Source: an uncultured Prevotellaceae bacterium
GTDB lineage: Bacteria > Bacteroidota > Bacteroidia > Bacteroidales > Bacteroidaceae
Direction of reading: 5' to 3'
NCBI GenBank assembly: GCA_902800595.1
Contig: CADCFA010000020.1
Span: forward strand, 4,033-39,401
DNA length: 35,369 nt
The translations under genes were made by a program, and so were the position numbers. Each line of letters opens with the position of its first letter. Position 1 is the first letter of the stretch. A model generated the notes under the pieces. That model saw nothing but the letters and a program-made list of their open reading frames with translations, ran no database searches and was not told where the DNA came from. This document shows positions 1-7,298 of the stretch, piece after piece.

Positions 1-35
1 ATTCTTCCATATGTTTAAGAAAGCATATGAGCGAT

Positions 36-68
36 AAAAAAACCATCCCTTGCGGGGATGGCTTTAAA
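36..68 (-). terminator. Intrinsic terminator-like hairpin
   Basis: CCATCCC (43-49) and GGGATGG (55-61) form a 7-bp stem with a 5-base loop. Seven A residues at 36-42 give a U7 tract on the - strand, while the + strand side has only a weak T run. It may close a + strand gene left of the window, or act in both directions. No - strand gene that would need it is visible to its right. Confidence 0.5.
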
Positions 69-178
69 AATGGAGTAGTATCGTGATGCCTTGCTCCAAT
101 TATTTCTGAAAGTTGCAAGTATTTCGCATTTTATTTTCATTTTTTACCCCCAAGAACGTTTAATTCCCAATTTTTTAG

Positions 179-186
179 TATTTTTG
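179..186 (+). promoter_or_regulatory. Possible Bacteroidota -7 element
   Basis: TATTTTTG matches TAnnTTTG. No TTG lies at the expected 19-21 base distance upstream. It precedes the small ORF at 256 and its terminator at 375, making a self-contained short unit. Confidence 0.35.
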
Positions 187-255
187 CAACGTCCATACCC
201 ACGCCCTCGGGCGGATGGGGTGAGGACAGCGACGATAGCACGTGAAGCCGCCATC

Positions 256-354
256 ATGGATAAAGCGAGATCTTTCGGCAGGTATATAGGCAAGGAAAGT
301 CTGGAACAGCCATATGCCCAATGGATCAAAGAGCATGCTGACGACTACTGTTAA
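256..354 (+). CDS. Small hypothetical protein (32 aa)
   Basis: Thirty-two residues from ATG 256, starting MDKARSFGRYIGKE and rich in charged and aromatic residues. The reading frame is open further upstream, but the -7-like element at 179-186 makes the upstream starts unlikely. No convincing ribosome binding site is seen, which is common in this phylum. A strong + strand terminator follows 20 bases after the stop, so a short transcript is plausible. I do not recognise a family. The unit could instead be a small RNA. Confidence 0.3.
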   Translation: MDKARSFGRYIGKESLEQPYAQWIKEHADDYC

Positions 355-363
355 ACCTTAAAA

Positions 364-513
364 TGCGATTGAAGAGTGCGATTGAACTATCAAAGTCAAT
401 CGCACTTTTTTTATTGAAAAATTTTTTTCGCAGATAAACACAGGGCTTTCGAGCGTTTTTGCCTTGCGATTGAAAATGCGATTGAGGAAACATGACTCAA
501 TCGCATAATCGCA
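364..513. repeat. Two clusters of TGCGATTGA repeats
   Basis: Direct copies of TGCGATTGA lie at 364-372, 377-385, 465-473 and 477-485. Inverted copies lie at 396-404 and 497-505, with a partial inverted copy (AATCGCA) at 507-513. Each cluster has the same plan: two direct copies 12-13 bases apart, then an inverted copy 19-20 bases after the second. The first cluster forms the stem of a terminator; the second overlaps the -33 region of the promoter at 517. The spacing suggests a protein-binding array, an operator or iteron-like set. Confidence 0.75.
375..412 (+). terminator. Strong intrinsic terminator
   Basis: AGTGCGATTGA (375-385) pairs perfectly with TCAATCGCACT (396-406), an 11-bp stem with a 10-base loop, followed by a T7 tract (406-412). 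It ends the small unit carrying the ORF at 256. The stem is built from two TGCGATTGA repeat units. Confidence 0.8.
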
Positions 514-524
514 TTCTACTTTTG
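477..524 (+). promoter_or_regulatory. Promoter with inverted-repeat operator for the island genes
   Basis: TACTTTTG (517-524) is a perfect TAnnTTTG -7 element about 100 bases before the ORF at 624. There is no -33 TTG at normal spacing. Instead the arms TGCGATTGAG (477-486) and CTCAATCGCA (496-505) occupy the -33 zone, so expression probably depends on a bound regulator. The Rha/KilAC protein encoded at 997 is a natural candidate, though this is inference. Confidence 0.6.
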
Positions 525-623
525 CACTGTCGAAATTAATCGGCGGTGCTCTCAAACTAATTGCTACACAGGACACGGCAGGCAGGCCTGCGCGAACATT
601 ATTCATCTAATCAAGCAAAAGAA

Positions 624-908
624 ATGGAAACAAAAATTTTAAGAGTGGTACGCCAGGGCGAGGCCTTCAGCGTACAGTCATCAAAGAGTGACAATGGTTC
701 CATCCAGAAGTGCAACATCGTGTTGCGCGAGTTGGGTGGTTCAAAGTTTGAAAACGAGTATGTGTGCGCTATGCTGGGTAACCTGGCGGCGTGCAAGTTC
801 TACGAAGGTGATGTGGTTGCGGCCACCCTTCGTTTCTCTACACACGAGTATCAGGGACAGGTATTCCAAGAGATACTGGCTACGGATGTGGTAAAAGTAA
901 AAGGGTAA
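624..908 (+). CDS. Small OB-fold-like protein (DUF3127-like)
   Basis: A 94-residue protein from ATG 624; an in-frame start at 561 lacks support and would put extra residues in the leader. The pattern of alternating hydrophobic strands, with a central CNIVLREL strand, a MLGN turn and a GDVVAATLRF strand, resembles the small OB-fold DUF3127 proteins of Bacteroidota. Such folds often bind single-stranded DNA. The position just before an antirepressor and a primase-helicase suggests an accessory replication role for a mobile element; that is inference. The C-terminus runs into an A-rich repeat that also supplies the stop codon. Confidence 0.6.
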   Translation: METKILRVVRQGEAFSVQSSKSDNGSIQKCNIVLRELGGSKFENEYVCAMLGNLAACKFYEGDVVAATLRFSTHEYQGQVFQEILATDVVKVKG

Positions 909-920
909 AAAAGTAAAAAC
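889..920 (+). repeat. Stop-codon-seeded GTAAAA repeats
   Basis: The end of the OB-like gene and its downstream spacer consist of imperfect copies of GTAAAA(A), including the stop TAA at 906-908. One of six such repeats at gene ends in this window. Confidence 0.6.
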
Positions 921-922
921 CT

Positions 923-990
923 GAGTTGAAGTGAGGAGGATGTTCCCGGGTAAATGCGCAAAGATTCCAACCTTCTTCTCACAAAAACTC
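923..990 (+). promoter_or_regulatory. Inverted repeat in the leader of the antirepressor gene
   Basis: GAGTT-N3-GTGAG (923-935) is mirrored by CTCAC-N3-AACTC (978-990), a two-block inverted repeat ending 6 bases before the ATG at 997. It could be an operator or a leader hairpin affecting translation of the Rha/KilAC gene. Confidence 0.35.
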
Positions 991-996
991 AAAACA

Positions 997-1680
997 ATGA
1001 AGAAAATTATTAAGATAGAGCAGAATAAAGATTTCTGCCAAACTATGACGTCGCTCGAGATTGCCGAGCTGACAGGTAAGCAACACAAACACTTGATGGA
1101 GGCCATCCGAAAGATGGAGCCTGCATGGGTGAAAGTACATGGGTCGAAATTTCGGCTGATGTTCCGAGAGGTAGCTATTGGTAATGGAGCGGTTCGTCGC
1201 GATCCCTGTTACCAACTCACCAAAACCGAGTGTCTTTACATCGCCACGAAGTTCAATGACGAGGCGCGTGCCAAGTTGGTGCTGCGCTGGGAGGAACTCG
1301 AACTGCAGGAACAGAAATGCCACCAGCAATTGGCCTTGCCCAGTCCGAAGCAAATCCTCGCTGCGGCGGACGAGATCATCGGCACGGGATTGCGACTGTT
1401 GAACGAACCCGCTGAGGACACGCTGACCGCCACGCAGGTAGCGAAGACGTTTAACATGACGGTCTTTGATTTCAACCATGTGCTTAGCGACATGGGCATT
1501 CAGTTCCGTCGCGATGGCCACTGGAACATCTCTGATGATCTCGCCAACCGCAATCTGGTGCGCATGCGTACACACGTCTCTTATTCGCTGAAAGGCAAGA
1601 AGAAAGTGAAGATCTATATGACGTGGACGCTTGATGGCGTGCGTTTCTTGAATTCCAAACTTGGTTATCCTAATTTCTAA
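997..1680 (+). CDS. Rha/KilAC phage-type antirepressor
   Basis: A 227-residue protein from ATG 997. An in-frame start at 931 is rejected because it falls inside the inverted repeat and adds residues unlike the family. The N-terminal part (about residues 15-100) matches the phage regulatory protein Rha family: MTSLEIAELTGKQHKHLMEAI, then a CYQLTKTECLYIATKF block and a RWEELE helix. The C-terminal part (about 120-227) matches the phage antirepressor KilAC domain: LTATQVAKTFNM, then an MGIQFRRDGHW block and a final TWTLDG strand. This two-domain arrangement is usual for prophage antirepressors. It lies between the OB-like gene and the primase, 7 bases before the latter, and may bind the repeats around 477-513. 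Confidence 0.8.
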   Translation: MKKIIKIEQNKDFCQTMTSLEIAELTGKQHKHLMEAIRKMEPAWVKVHGSKFRLMFREVAIGNGAVRRDPCYQLTKTECLYIATKFNDEARAKLVLRWEELELQEQKCHQQLALPSPKQILAAADEIIGTGLRLLNEPAEDTLTATQVAKTFNMTVFDFNHVLSDMGIQFRRDGHWNISDDLANRNLVRMRTHVSYSLKGKKKVKIYMTWTLDGVRFLNSKLGYPNF

Positions 1681-1687
1681 ATCGACT

Positions 1688-4030
1688 ATGAGCGTACATT
1701 ATGTTTATAAAAGGGATGGCGGCGCAAAGTTCATGCGCCCCATCCACACCCGCGAGGAATATCTGAGCCTACGCAACGGCGGTGAACAGATTCCTTTTGT
1801 GAAACGCATCAGGGCAGGTGAGGTGAAGTTGAAATCAGAGTTGGTGGAAATGAACTATTCCTGTCTGCCGAATGAGGACGGCAGTCTGAAAGGCTCGAAG
1901 ACGATGAGTACCACGGTGGGGATGGACATCGACCATCTATCGCCCGATGAGATGCCTGTAGTGCGCGAGCGTATCCTCAACAAGAAGGATGAACTGGGAC
2001 TGCTGATGCTGGAAGAGAGTGCCCGTGGCGGAGGCTATCATCTGGTGTTCAAGCGCCGTCCTGACCTGTCGCAAGAAGCGAATCTGAAGTGGGCCAGCGA
2101 TCTGCTGGAAGTCGCTTATGACTCTCAGGCCAAGGATATCACAAGGGTTTTCTTTACGACATCAGGCGATCAGTTGATTTATCTCGACGATGCGATCTTC
2201 GAGATTCAGGCAGCGGACTTAGTACTGGGGACAGACCCTAAGATTAATCCTTCGGCAGGCTCAGGAACCGTCTCAGAGACCGTGAGCGCTAAGCAGTTCC
2301 CGACGGATTATCACGGGATTCCGTTTACGGTGATCATCAAGAAGTACTGGGAGGTGAATAACCGAGGCTTTGAACCTACCGAGGGCGACCGCGATACACT
2401 GACCTATCAGTTGGCTTGCGACCTAAGGCATATCTGCGGACGTTCGTTCGAGTGGCTCGATCAGGGGTTCCCGTTGGAAGAGAAACGTGCGAAGATCAAG
2501 AGTGCGCTTGCGTCGGAGTTTAATGGGTTCCCAGTGAGGCTGAGGAATGTGTTGAATCTCTTGGCTGTGTCCCCTAAGTTCTTTGCAAAGCAAAGCGGCA
2601 TAGCCGAGCGAGGGGACGACAGGGGTCTGAACGAGGGAATTGATATCGATGATTGTTCAGACCCCCAACCCCCTAACTTAGGGGGCTTGAAGAAAATGCC
2701 AATGGGTATTAAAGAAAGTATCGATGCGGTGGGCCCTCAGTTGGCAATGCCGGTGGTGACGGCGATTTGTCCTTGTATCGGTACGCTGGCAACGGGCGTG
2801 ACGCTCGATGTTCACGGGCAGAAGAAGGGGCTGAACCTGATCTCGTACATCGCAGGTGATTTTGCCAGCGGCAAGGGCGGGATCGACCCAGTGGTGGAGG
2901 CTTGGATGAGTGAGGTGGCGGCACTCGACAAGATGTATCAGATGCAGGAAGACGAGTGGCGTGCCAAGAAACGGGCGGCGAAGAACAAGAAGGAACAGCC
3001 CGAGGAACCAAAACTGCCCGTGCGCTGTCTGACACTGAACAACACCGTTGCCAATCTCGCCGAGCGACTGGCTAATACAGAAGGTAAACATGCCTTTTCG
3101 TTCACTCCTGAGGCCGACACGGTGGCGCAGAAGTGGAAATCGACGATGAGCGACTTCTCGGTGATGCTGCGTCAGAGTTATGACGGTACTAAATATGAGC
3201 GTGAGGCCCGATCAGCAGATGCCGTGAATGTGCATATCGACAAACTGTTGTGGAACGTCACGATGTGCGGTACGCCCGATGCCCTTTATCGCGTGGTGAA
3301 CAACTACACCGACGGTTTCCAGAGCCGTATCGCCGTGGCGCGCACACCCGACAACACGTTTGCACCGCTGGAAGACAAGCCTTTCGTACTGACCGATCGC
3401 CAGCGCGAACGCATCCAGCAGATTGCTCACCTTCTGCCTTTGATGTATGGTGAGGTGGTGCTGCCGAAACTGGAGGCGAAAGGTCGTGAATGGGTGGAGC
3501 GTATCCGTCTGGAAACGATGAAGAACGACGATAGGACGAAAGCCCGTCAGCGTTTCCGAGTGTGTGTCACGGCTCAGCGCATGACCTGTTGTCTGATGCT
3601 CTGTAAGGTGTGCGAGACGTTGATTCAGAAGCACGGCCTGAATGGTGCCGAGACGCAATTAAAGCAAAATCCGAACCTGTGGAAAGAGATGTTGCTAAAG
3701 GCGCAGACACCCACGATGCTGGAGGCCTACGATGTAATAGCCGACTCGCTCATTGAAAATGCCCTTTACTTCTTCCGTGACCGTATTGAGAACGCTTTCA
3801 TGAGTCGTGACTATGCAGGCGGTCTGAGCGGGGAGCGACAGAAGCGTGGCAAGAATGATTCGATCTTTGAGCGACTGGATATCCAGTTCTCGTTCGAGCA
3901 GGCGATGCAGCATTCGGTTGCGGTAAAGGGTGCCAATGTGAACCACAACACCGTGCGGCAGATGCTGAAGAACTGGCGCAAGCAGGGGCTTGTGGTACAG
4001 GAAGAGGACGGGAATTATCGGAAGTTGTAA
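1688..4030 (+). CDS. BT4734-type primase fused to DUF3987 NTPase
   Basis: A 780-residue protein from ATG 1688, 7 bases after the previous stop; an in-frame ATG at 1661 overlaps the previous gene and is less likely. Residues 1-180 match the BT4734-like (VirE N-terminal) family, placed from memory in the archaeo-eukaryotic primase superfamily. The expected catalytic motifs are visible: D80-I-D82 in GMDIDHL, H118 in GGGYHLVF and D150 in KDITR. Residues about 340-760 match DUF3987, with a Walker A-like loop GDFASGKGG (390-398) that lacks the usual Ser/Thr. The linker near residues 327-333 is encoded by a G/C palindrome. A primase-helicase of this type would replicate a mobile element or plasmid; no integrase or capsid gene is nearby. 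Confidence 0.8.
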   Translation: MSVHYVYKRDGGAKFMRPIHTREEYLSLRNGGEQIPFVKRIRAGEVKLKSELVEMNYSCLPNEDGSLKGSKTMSTTVGMDIDHLSPDEMPVVRERILNKKDELGLLMLEESARGGGYHLVFKRRPDLSQEANLKWASDLLEVAYDSQAKDITRVFFTTSGDQLIYLDDAIFEIQAADLVLGTDPKINPSAGSGTVSETVSAKQFPTDYHGIPFTVIIKKYWEVNNRGFEPTEGDRDTLTYQLACDLRHICGRSFEWLDQGFPLEEKRAKIKSALASEFNGFPVRLRNVLNLLAVSPKFFAKQSGIAERGDDRGLNEGIDIDDCSDPQPPNLGGLKKMPMGIKESIDAVGPQLAMPVVTAICPCIGTLATGVTLDVHGQKKGLNLISYIAGDFASGKGGIDPVVEAWMSEVAALDKMYQMQEDEWRAKKRAAKNKKEQPEEPKLPVRCLTLNNTVANLAERLANTEGKHAFSFTPEADTVAQKWKSTMSDFSVMLRQSYDGTKYEREARSADAVNVHIDKLLWNVTMCGTPDALYRVVNNYTDGFQSRIAVARTPDNTFAPLEDKPFVLTDRQRERIQQIAHLLPLMYGEVVLPKLEAKGREWVERIRLETMKNDDRTKARQRFRVCVTAQRMTCCLMLCKVCETLIQKHGLNGAETQLKQNPNLWKEMLLKAQTPTMLEAYDVIADSLIENALYFFRDRIENAFMSRDYAGGLSGERQKRGKNDSIFERLDIQFSFEQAMQHSVAVKGANVNHNTVRQMLKNWRKQGLVVQEEDGNYRKL
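2669..2685 (+). repeat. REP-like palindrome inside coding sequence
   Basis: CCCCCTAACTTAGGGGG is a perfect 17-base palindrome around one central base, preceded by a second C-run (2662-2666). It is read in frame as a Pro/Gly-rich stretch between the primase and NTPase domains. Similar C5TAA...TTAG5 palindromes are known to me as dispersed repeats in many bacterial genomes. Confidence 0.6.
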
Positions 4031-4054
4031 TGCGGTCAAAATGTCAAGGTCATT

Positions 4055-4432
4055 ATGATTGAGATTCAAAATTCCCAAGAATGCTTCGTGATGCTCTGGC
4101 GGAAGTTGGAGCGCACGAGGCGCCTCCTCGGAGGTCAGTGCAAGCGTTTCTGTATCCGGAACGTCATGAAGTCGTGGTTTGGCTATGAAGCCAATGATGA
4201 TTGCATCTGGAAGGTGTGTCACCTATGCGAGCAGGAAGGCTGGAATGAACTGCCTGAGCCCTCGCTCTTTCCGCGCCAGCATCGAGAGTTCTTGCGTGCT
4301 ATCGTAGCCGTGAAGACGGGCGTCAGTTATTGGAGAATCAATCTGAAAGCCCTCGACGCAACCTATAGCATCGCATTCCCTAACAGTACACCGATTAATA
4401 TTAACAAAAAATGTAAAAATTTAAAAATGTAA
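4055..4432 (+). CDS. Hypothetical protein of the phage-like island
   Basis: A 125-residue basic protein with three cysteines in the N-terminal half and an aromatic-rich middle. I do not recognise a family. It starts 24 bases after the primase gene and ends 13 bases before the muramidase-like gene, so it is co-transcribed with both. ATG 4091 (MLWRKLERTRR) is an alternative start. The last residues (KNLKM) and the stop are encoded by an A-rich tandem repeat, so the tail is probably not functionally constrained. Confidence 0.55.
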   Translation: MIEIQNSQECFVMLWRKLERTRRLLGGQCKRFCIRNVMKSWFGYEANDDCIWKVCHLCEQEGWNELPEPSLFPRQHREFLRAIVAVKTGVSYWRINLKALDATYSIAFPNSTPININKKCKNLKM

Positions 4433-4445
4433 TAATGTAAAAATT
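4411..4445 (+). repeat. Stop-codon-seeded ATGTAAAAAT repeats
   Basis: Three imperfect copies of ATGTAA(AAAT) span the end of the hypothetical gene, including its ATG-TAA end at 4427-4432, and the spacer before the next start. Confidence 0.65.
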
Positions 4446-4865
4446 ATGTTACCAAGAGGAATTAGAAACAATAATCCACTGAATATCCGCAGAGGTAAAG
4501 ATCAGTGGCAGGGCTTGAGAGCCCAACAGACAGACGCTCAGTTTTGCCAGTTTGAGACATTAGAGTATGGTTGGCGGGCTGCCTTCGTGCTGCTCACACG
4601 TACGTATTATCATAAGTACCGTCTTTATACAATCAGGATGATTATCAACAAGTGGGCTCCGCCTAATGAGAATCTCACGGCTACGTATGTCCAGAACGTG
4701 AGTCGCCTGTCGGGTATCGCCCCCGACGAGCCTATCGGCATCCCCTCGGATCAGCCCCAGCGCTGGATGATGCTTGGCGTGGCGATGGCGATTCAGGAAA
4801 ATGGAACAGATTCGTTAGATTACTTCGCCATGCTGCGAGGGTGGGAAGAAGCGAGAAGCACGTGA
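4446..4865 (+). CDS. Phage-type muramidase-like protein (structural protein P5-like)
   Basis: A 139-residue protein with the hallmark N-terminus RGIRNNNPLNIR, followed by a short segment and a FETLEYGWRAAF block. This signature belongs to small phage-derived proteins usually annotated as structural protein P5 or virion-associated peptidoglycan hydrolase, related to lysozyme-like lytic enzymes. There is no signal peptide, so release would need a holin or lysis, and none is seen. It is the last gene of the island unit, 13 bases after the hypothetical gene. Whether it still lyses cell walls cannot be told from sequence. Confidence 0.7.
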   Translation: MLPRGIRNNNPLNIRRGKDQWQGLRAQQTDAQFCQFETLEYGWRAAFVLLTRTYYHKYRLYTIRMIINKWAPPNENLTATYVQNVSRLSGIAPDEPIGIPSDQPQRWMMLGVAMAIQENGTDSLDYFAMLRGWEEARST

Positions 4866-4956
4866 TCAGGGGTCGGTTCCGCTGATACTTCCAGCCTGAT
4901 GGTCTCATCGGGTTGGTACAAGATAAGGATGCAATTTGCTGACGGTCTGGTGAGTT

Positions 4957-4990
4957 TATAAAAAGAACCCCTGCTCAGTGATGAGCAGGG
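4957..4990 (-). terminator. Intrinsic terminator
   Basis: CCCTGCTCA (4969-4977) and TGAGCAGGG (4982-4990) form a perfect 9-bp stem with a GTGA loop. The A-rich stretch at 4960-4967 gives a U-rich tail on the - strand, so it should end transcription of the lipoprotein gene. It may also stop + strand readthrough from the island. Confidence 0.7.
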
Positions 4991-5017
4991 ATCCCCGTTG
5001 ATTTACAATTATGTTTA

Positions 5018-5052
5018 ATAGCTCACGGAGTGCCAAGCACTCTGTGAGCTAT
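5018..5052 (-). terminator. Second long hairpin after the lipoprotein gene
   Basis: ATAGCTCACGGAGTG (5018-5032) pairs with CACTCTGTGAGCTAT (5038-5052): 15 pairs, one of them G-U, and a 5-base loop. There is no U-tract directly after it. It lies 8 bases past the stop codon and upstream of the true terminator at 4957-4990, so it may protect the mRNA 3' end or help termination. Confidence 0.6.
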
Positions 5053-5060
5053 ATCGAGGT

Positions 5061-6953
5061 TTACTCAAACATTGCATCGGAATCAATATCTTCAACATTG
5101 AAGCCACCTACAACCTTATAATTCTCACACTTATAAGTCTTTGCCTTGGTCAATACAGAGCCCATCTTCAACTCAAGATCATAGGTTCTTCCTGCTGGCA
5201 GGGCAATTGACAACTTATCGCCAAATCTGGTGTACTTATTCTTTTCGAAAACGCGCTTAGGATTCTCCTTGTCAATAGCCTTGAATCCGAAGATCTTAAG
5301 ATTCTTGCCACCCTCTACTGTGTTAGCAACTATTTTCAAGAATCCGATATCCTGACGGTTAGGAGCAGGGATATCAACTATTGTGGAAAATTCATGAGAA
5401 CTCTCTTCGCAATCCATACCTAGAGCTACACGGTAATAGCTGTACCAGCCAACTCTGGGTTTAGCATAGAACTTAAGCTTGAAAGCAGGATCATGTGAAT
5501 CCGTCTTGGTTCCAGTAGCCTTATATACCCAACTTTCATTCACGCTGATGGTCTTATTAAAGTTTGTTTTTGTATCGAATTTTCTGCCATCAGTACCCAT
5601 TGTCGGACGGTATTCGTTGGGTATGGAAATTGAGTGACCGGCCTTCGCTCCATCAGATATCTTGCCGATAGACCACTCATCCACTTCGTATTCCTCAGTC
5701 GTTGACCAACCTGCGCCAACGCCAATACCTGCTTCTAAGTTTGCACTGGCGAAAGGTCCTTCTGCACTAATACCACCATCGGCACCACCCGATACATTAC
5801 CGTTAATGTCAAACGAACGTGTGTTACTCTTACTTGTTTTATGTGGCATGCTCTCGGGGAAAACATCTCCACCCTTTTCAGTCGTAATTATCTGCACAGC
5901 GTAGGCATTATTGGTAACTACAGGCTCAGTATAGAACTCGCACTGATGTGGGAAGAAGCGATAGCTGTCGCGATTAACTGGACCTTTCCAATAGTCTTCA
6001 ACATATCCTTTCAAAGTTTTTGAGAGATCCCAGTTCACTGTTGTCTTGATAATATAGTAATCTGCTCCCGCATTATCTAACTGCGAGAACTGATATACCG
6101 GAATGAGGTGATAGTTACATGTTACGCTGAGATAACAGTTATCATAATGTCTGATACCTTCACTATTATTGTAACTGGCAAAGCGGGGCTCTGCCTTCAA
6201 CTGAGCACATCTGTCAACACCAGGCAATTTCTTAATATCCAAGTGACCAGCTTCAGCAGCAGTGGCAGGAGTTCCTCTGGTTCCAGCAGCATCTTCTTCT
6301 GCATCATCTTCTGGAATCTCATCCTTCATAAGTTCTGCAAGGTATTTCTGCCACTCGTCATATTTCTTATCAACATCTTCTGCCCACCGAACAAAGGCTT
6401 TCATTCCCAAACTCTCCATAGGGGCAACATCCCAGATGTTACCCGAATTGAGAGCCACGGGGTCGTTTACAGCCTCTGAATCTCCATCAAGGTAACTAAC
6501 GAACTGATCACCGAAACCAGAGAGACCAAGAATTTCCAGATTCGAATAATCGGCATTGGGGTCAATACCCAGCTCTTCGGCATACTTCTTCACGTTGTCC
6601 TCACTGGGTTCCATAAGAAGCAGCAGACCATAATGATTCAGCACTTTGGCAATGTCAGCCTTGTTGTCTTCAGTAATCTGGTCGGTAATCACCACCGTCG
6701 TCTCGTCATCAACTTGGGTGGTCACATTCTCAAACCAATACATGATAACCTCATGATCAGCACTACTTTTCAGCGAGCCTAACAAAGCTACGTTGATGTC
6801 GCTAGGCTCAAAATCACTGGGGTCAGCGCCCTCTGGAATATCTCTTGATGATGACGATGAAGGATTGTCATCATTGACAGTACAAGAGGTAGGAACTGTC
6901 ATTACGCCGCAAGCAAGGATGGCGGCAAACATCCATTTCTTTAAAATTCTCAT
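5061..6953 (-). CDS. Large lipoprotein with a possible leukocidin-like pore-forming region
   Basis: A 630-residue protein with a signal peptide and lipobox (VPTSC, Cys24), then a Ser-rich linker, so it is predicted to be an outer-membrane or surface lipoprotein. Residues about 45-215 are acidic and mostly helical. Residues about 270-530 are strand-rich. Within them a Gly/Ser-rich stretch (FDINGNVSGGADGGIS, then GPFASANLEAGIGVGAGW) with alternating polarity precedes a DEWSI motif. That order resembles the stem and rim of leukocidin/hemolysin and Vibrio cytolysin-type pore formers. A small beta domain ends the protein. This call rests on pattern resemblance; an adhesin or other barrel-like surface protein is possible. 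The gene stands alone with its own promoter and terminators. Confidence 0.45.
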   Translation of the reverse strand: MRILKKWMFAAILACGVMTVPTSCTVNDDNPSSSSSRDIPEGADPSDFEPSDINVALLGSLKSSADHEVIMYWFENVTTQVDDETTVVITDQITEDNKADIAKVLNHYGLLLLMEPSEDNVKKYAEELGIDPNADYSNLEILGLSGFGDQFVSYLDGDSEAVNDPVALNSGNIWDVAPMESLGMKAFVRWAEDVDKKYDEWQKYLAELMKDEIPEDDAEEDAAGTRGTPATAAEAGHLDIKKLPGVDRCAQLKAEPRFASYNNSEGIRHYDNCYLSVTCNYHLIPVYQFSQLDNAGADYYIIKTTVNWDLSKTLKGYVEDYWKGPVNRDSYRFFPHQCEFYTEPVVTNNAYAVQIITTEKGGDVFPESMPHKTSKSNTRSFDINGNVSGGADGGISAEGPFASANLEAGIGVGAGWSTTEEYEVDEWSIGKISDGAKAGHSISIPNEYRPTMGTDGRKFDTKTNFNKTISVNESWVYKATGTKTDSHDPAFKLKFYAKPRVGWYSYYRVALGMDCEESSHEFSTIVDIPAPNRQDIGFLKIVANTVEGGKNLKIFGFKAIDKENPKRVFEKNKYTRFGDKLSIALPAGRTYDLELKMGSVLTKAKTYKCENYKVVGGFNVEDIDSDAMFE

Positions 6954-7005
6954 GTTAGATAGTTTTTAAATTAAACAATATTATAATTATTAAAGTAATC
7001 TTCTG

Positions 7006-7013
7006 CAAAGATA
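7006..7013 (-). promoter_or_regulatory. -7 element for the lipoprotein gene
   Basis: CAAAGATA on the + strand is TATCTTTG on the - strand, a perfect TAnnTTTG, 52 bases before the ATG. No TTG lies at normal spacing. The triple repeat at 7061-7119 lies upstream and may carry activator sites. Confidence 0.6.
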
Positions 7014-7060
7014 AGTGAATTTTCTTAAATAACCTTACTTTGAGGCAACAAAAAGCAAAT

Positions 7061-7119
7061 TTTTGCTGATTTTGAAACGATTTTGCTGATTTTGAAACTC
7101 GTTTTGCTAATTCTGAAAC
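7061..7119 (+). repeat. Triple tandem TTTTGCTGATTTTGAAAC element
   Basis: Three imperfect copies of TTTTGCTGATTTTGAAAC begin at 7061, 7081 and 7102, a 20-21 base period or two helical turns. They lie in the 345-base space between the divergent lipoprotein and antiporter genes, upstream of both promoters. A closely matching bipartite copy lies at 19599-19634 on the other strand. The period suggests tandem binding of a DNA-binding protein such as an AraC-type regulator. Confidence 0.7.
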
Positions 7120-7190
7120 AAGCGTTGCAGCTTCTATCCCATTTGATCGTTTCAACCTATGAGGTGGCGCAGAAAAAAAAGAAGCAAATA

Positions 7191-7222
7191 TTTGGCTGTT
7201 TGGCAAAAATTTCATACCTTTG
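7191..7222 (+). promoter_or_regulatory. Promoter of the antiporter gene
   Basis: TTTG (7191-7194), a 20-base spacer and TACCTTTG (7215-7222) give a full Bacteroidota consensus promoter, 76 bases before the ATG at 7299. Confidence 0.8.
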
Positions 7223-7233
7223 TAGCCGTAACC

Positions 7234-7258
7234 TCACACGGGGACTGTCTCCATGTGA
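7234..7258 (+). promoter_or_regulatory. Leader hairpin of the antiporter mRNA
   Basis: TCACACGGGGA (7234-7244) pairs with TCTCCATGTGA (7248-7258) with one C-A mismatch and one G-U pair. It sits about 5-10 bases after the expected transcription start, where it could stabilise the mRNA 5' end or respond to a signal. Confidence 0.4.
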
Positions 7259-7298
7259 TTGATACCACGTTAAGCCTATTCTATAAAAATTATTAAAT

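Noticed and set aside
364-513. Possible CRISPR array
   Set aside because: The repeat is only 9 bases, occurs in both orientations and has spacers of a few bases; no cas gene is present.
979-1575. Long - strand ORF opposite the antirepressor gene
   Set aside because: The + strand frame encodes recognisable Rha and KilAC domains; the - strand frame has no family-like pattern and arises from codon bias.
3695-4222. - strand ORF of 175 codons
   Set aside because: It overlaps the primase-NTPase gene and the next gene, and its translation is low-complexity with no recognisable motif.
6955-7215. - strand ORF of 86 codons upstream of the lipoprotein gene
   Set aside because: It covers the lipoprotein promoter and the triple repeat, and its translation is AT-driven.
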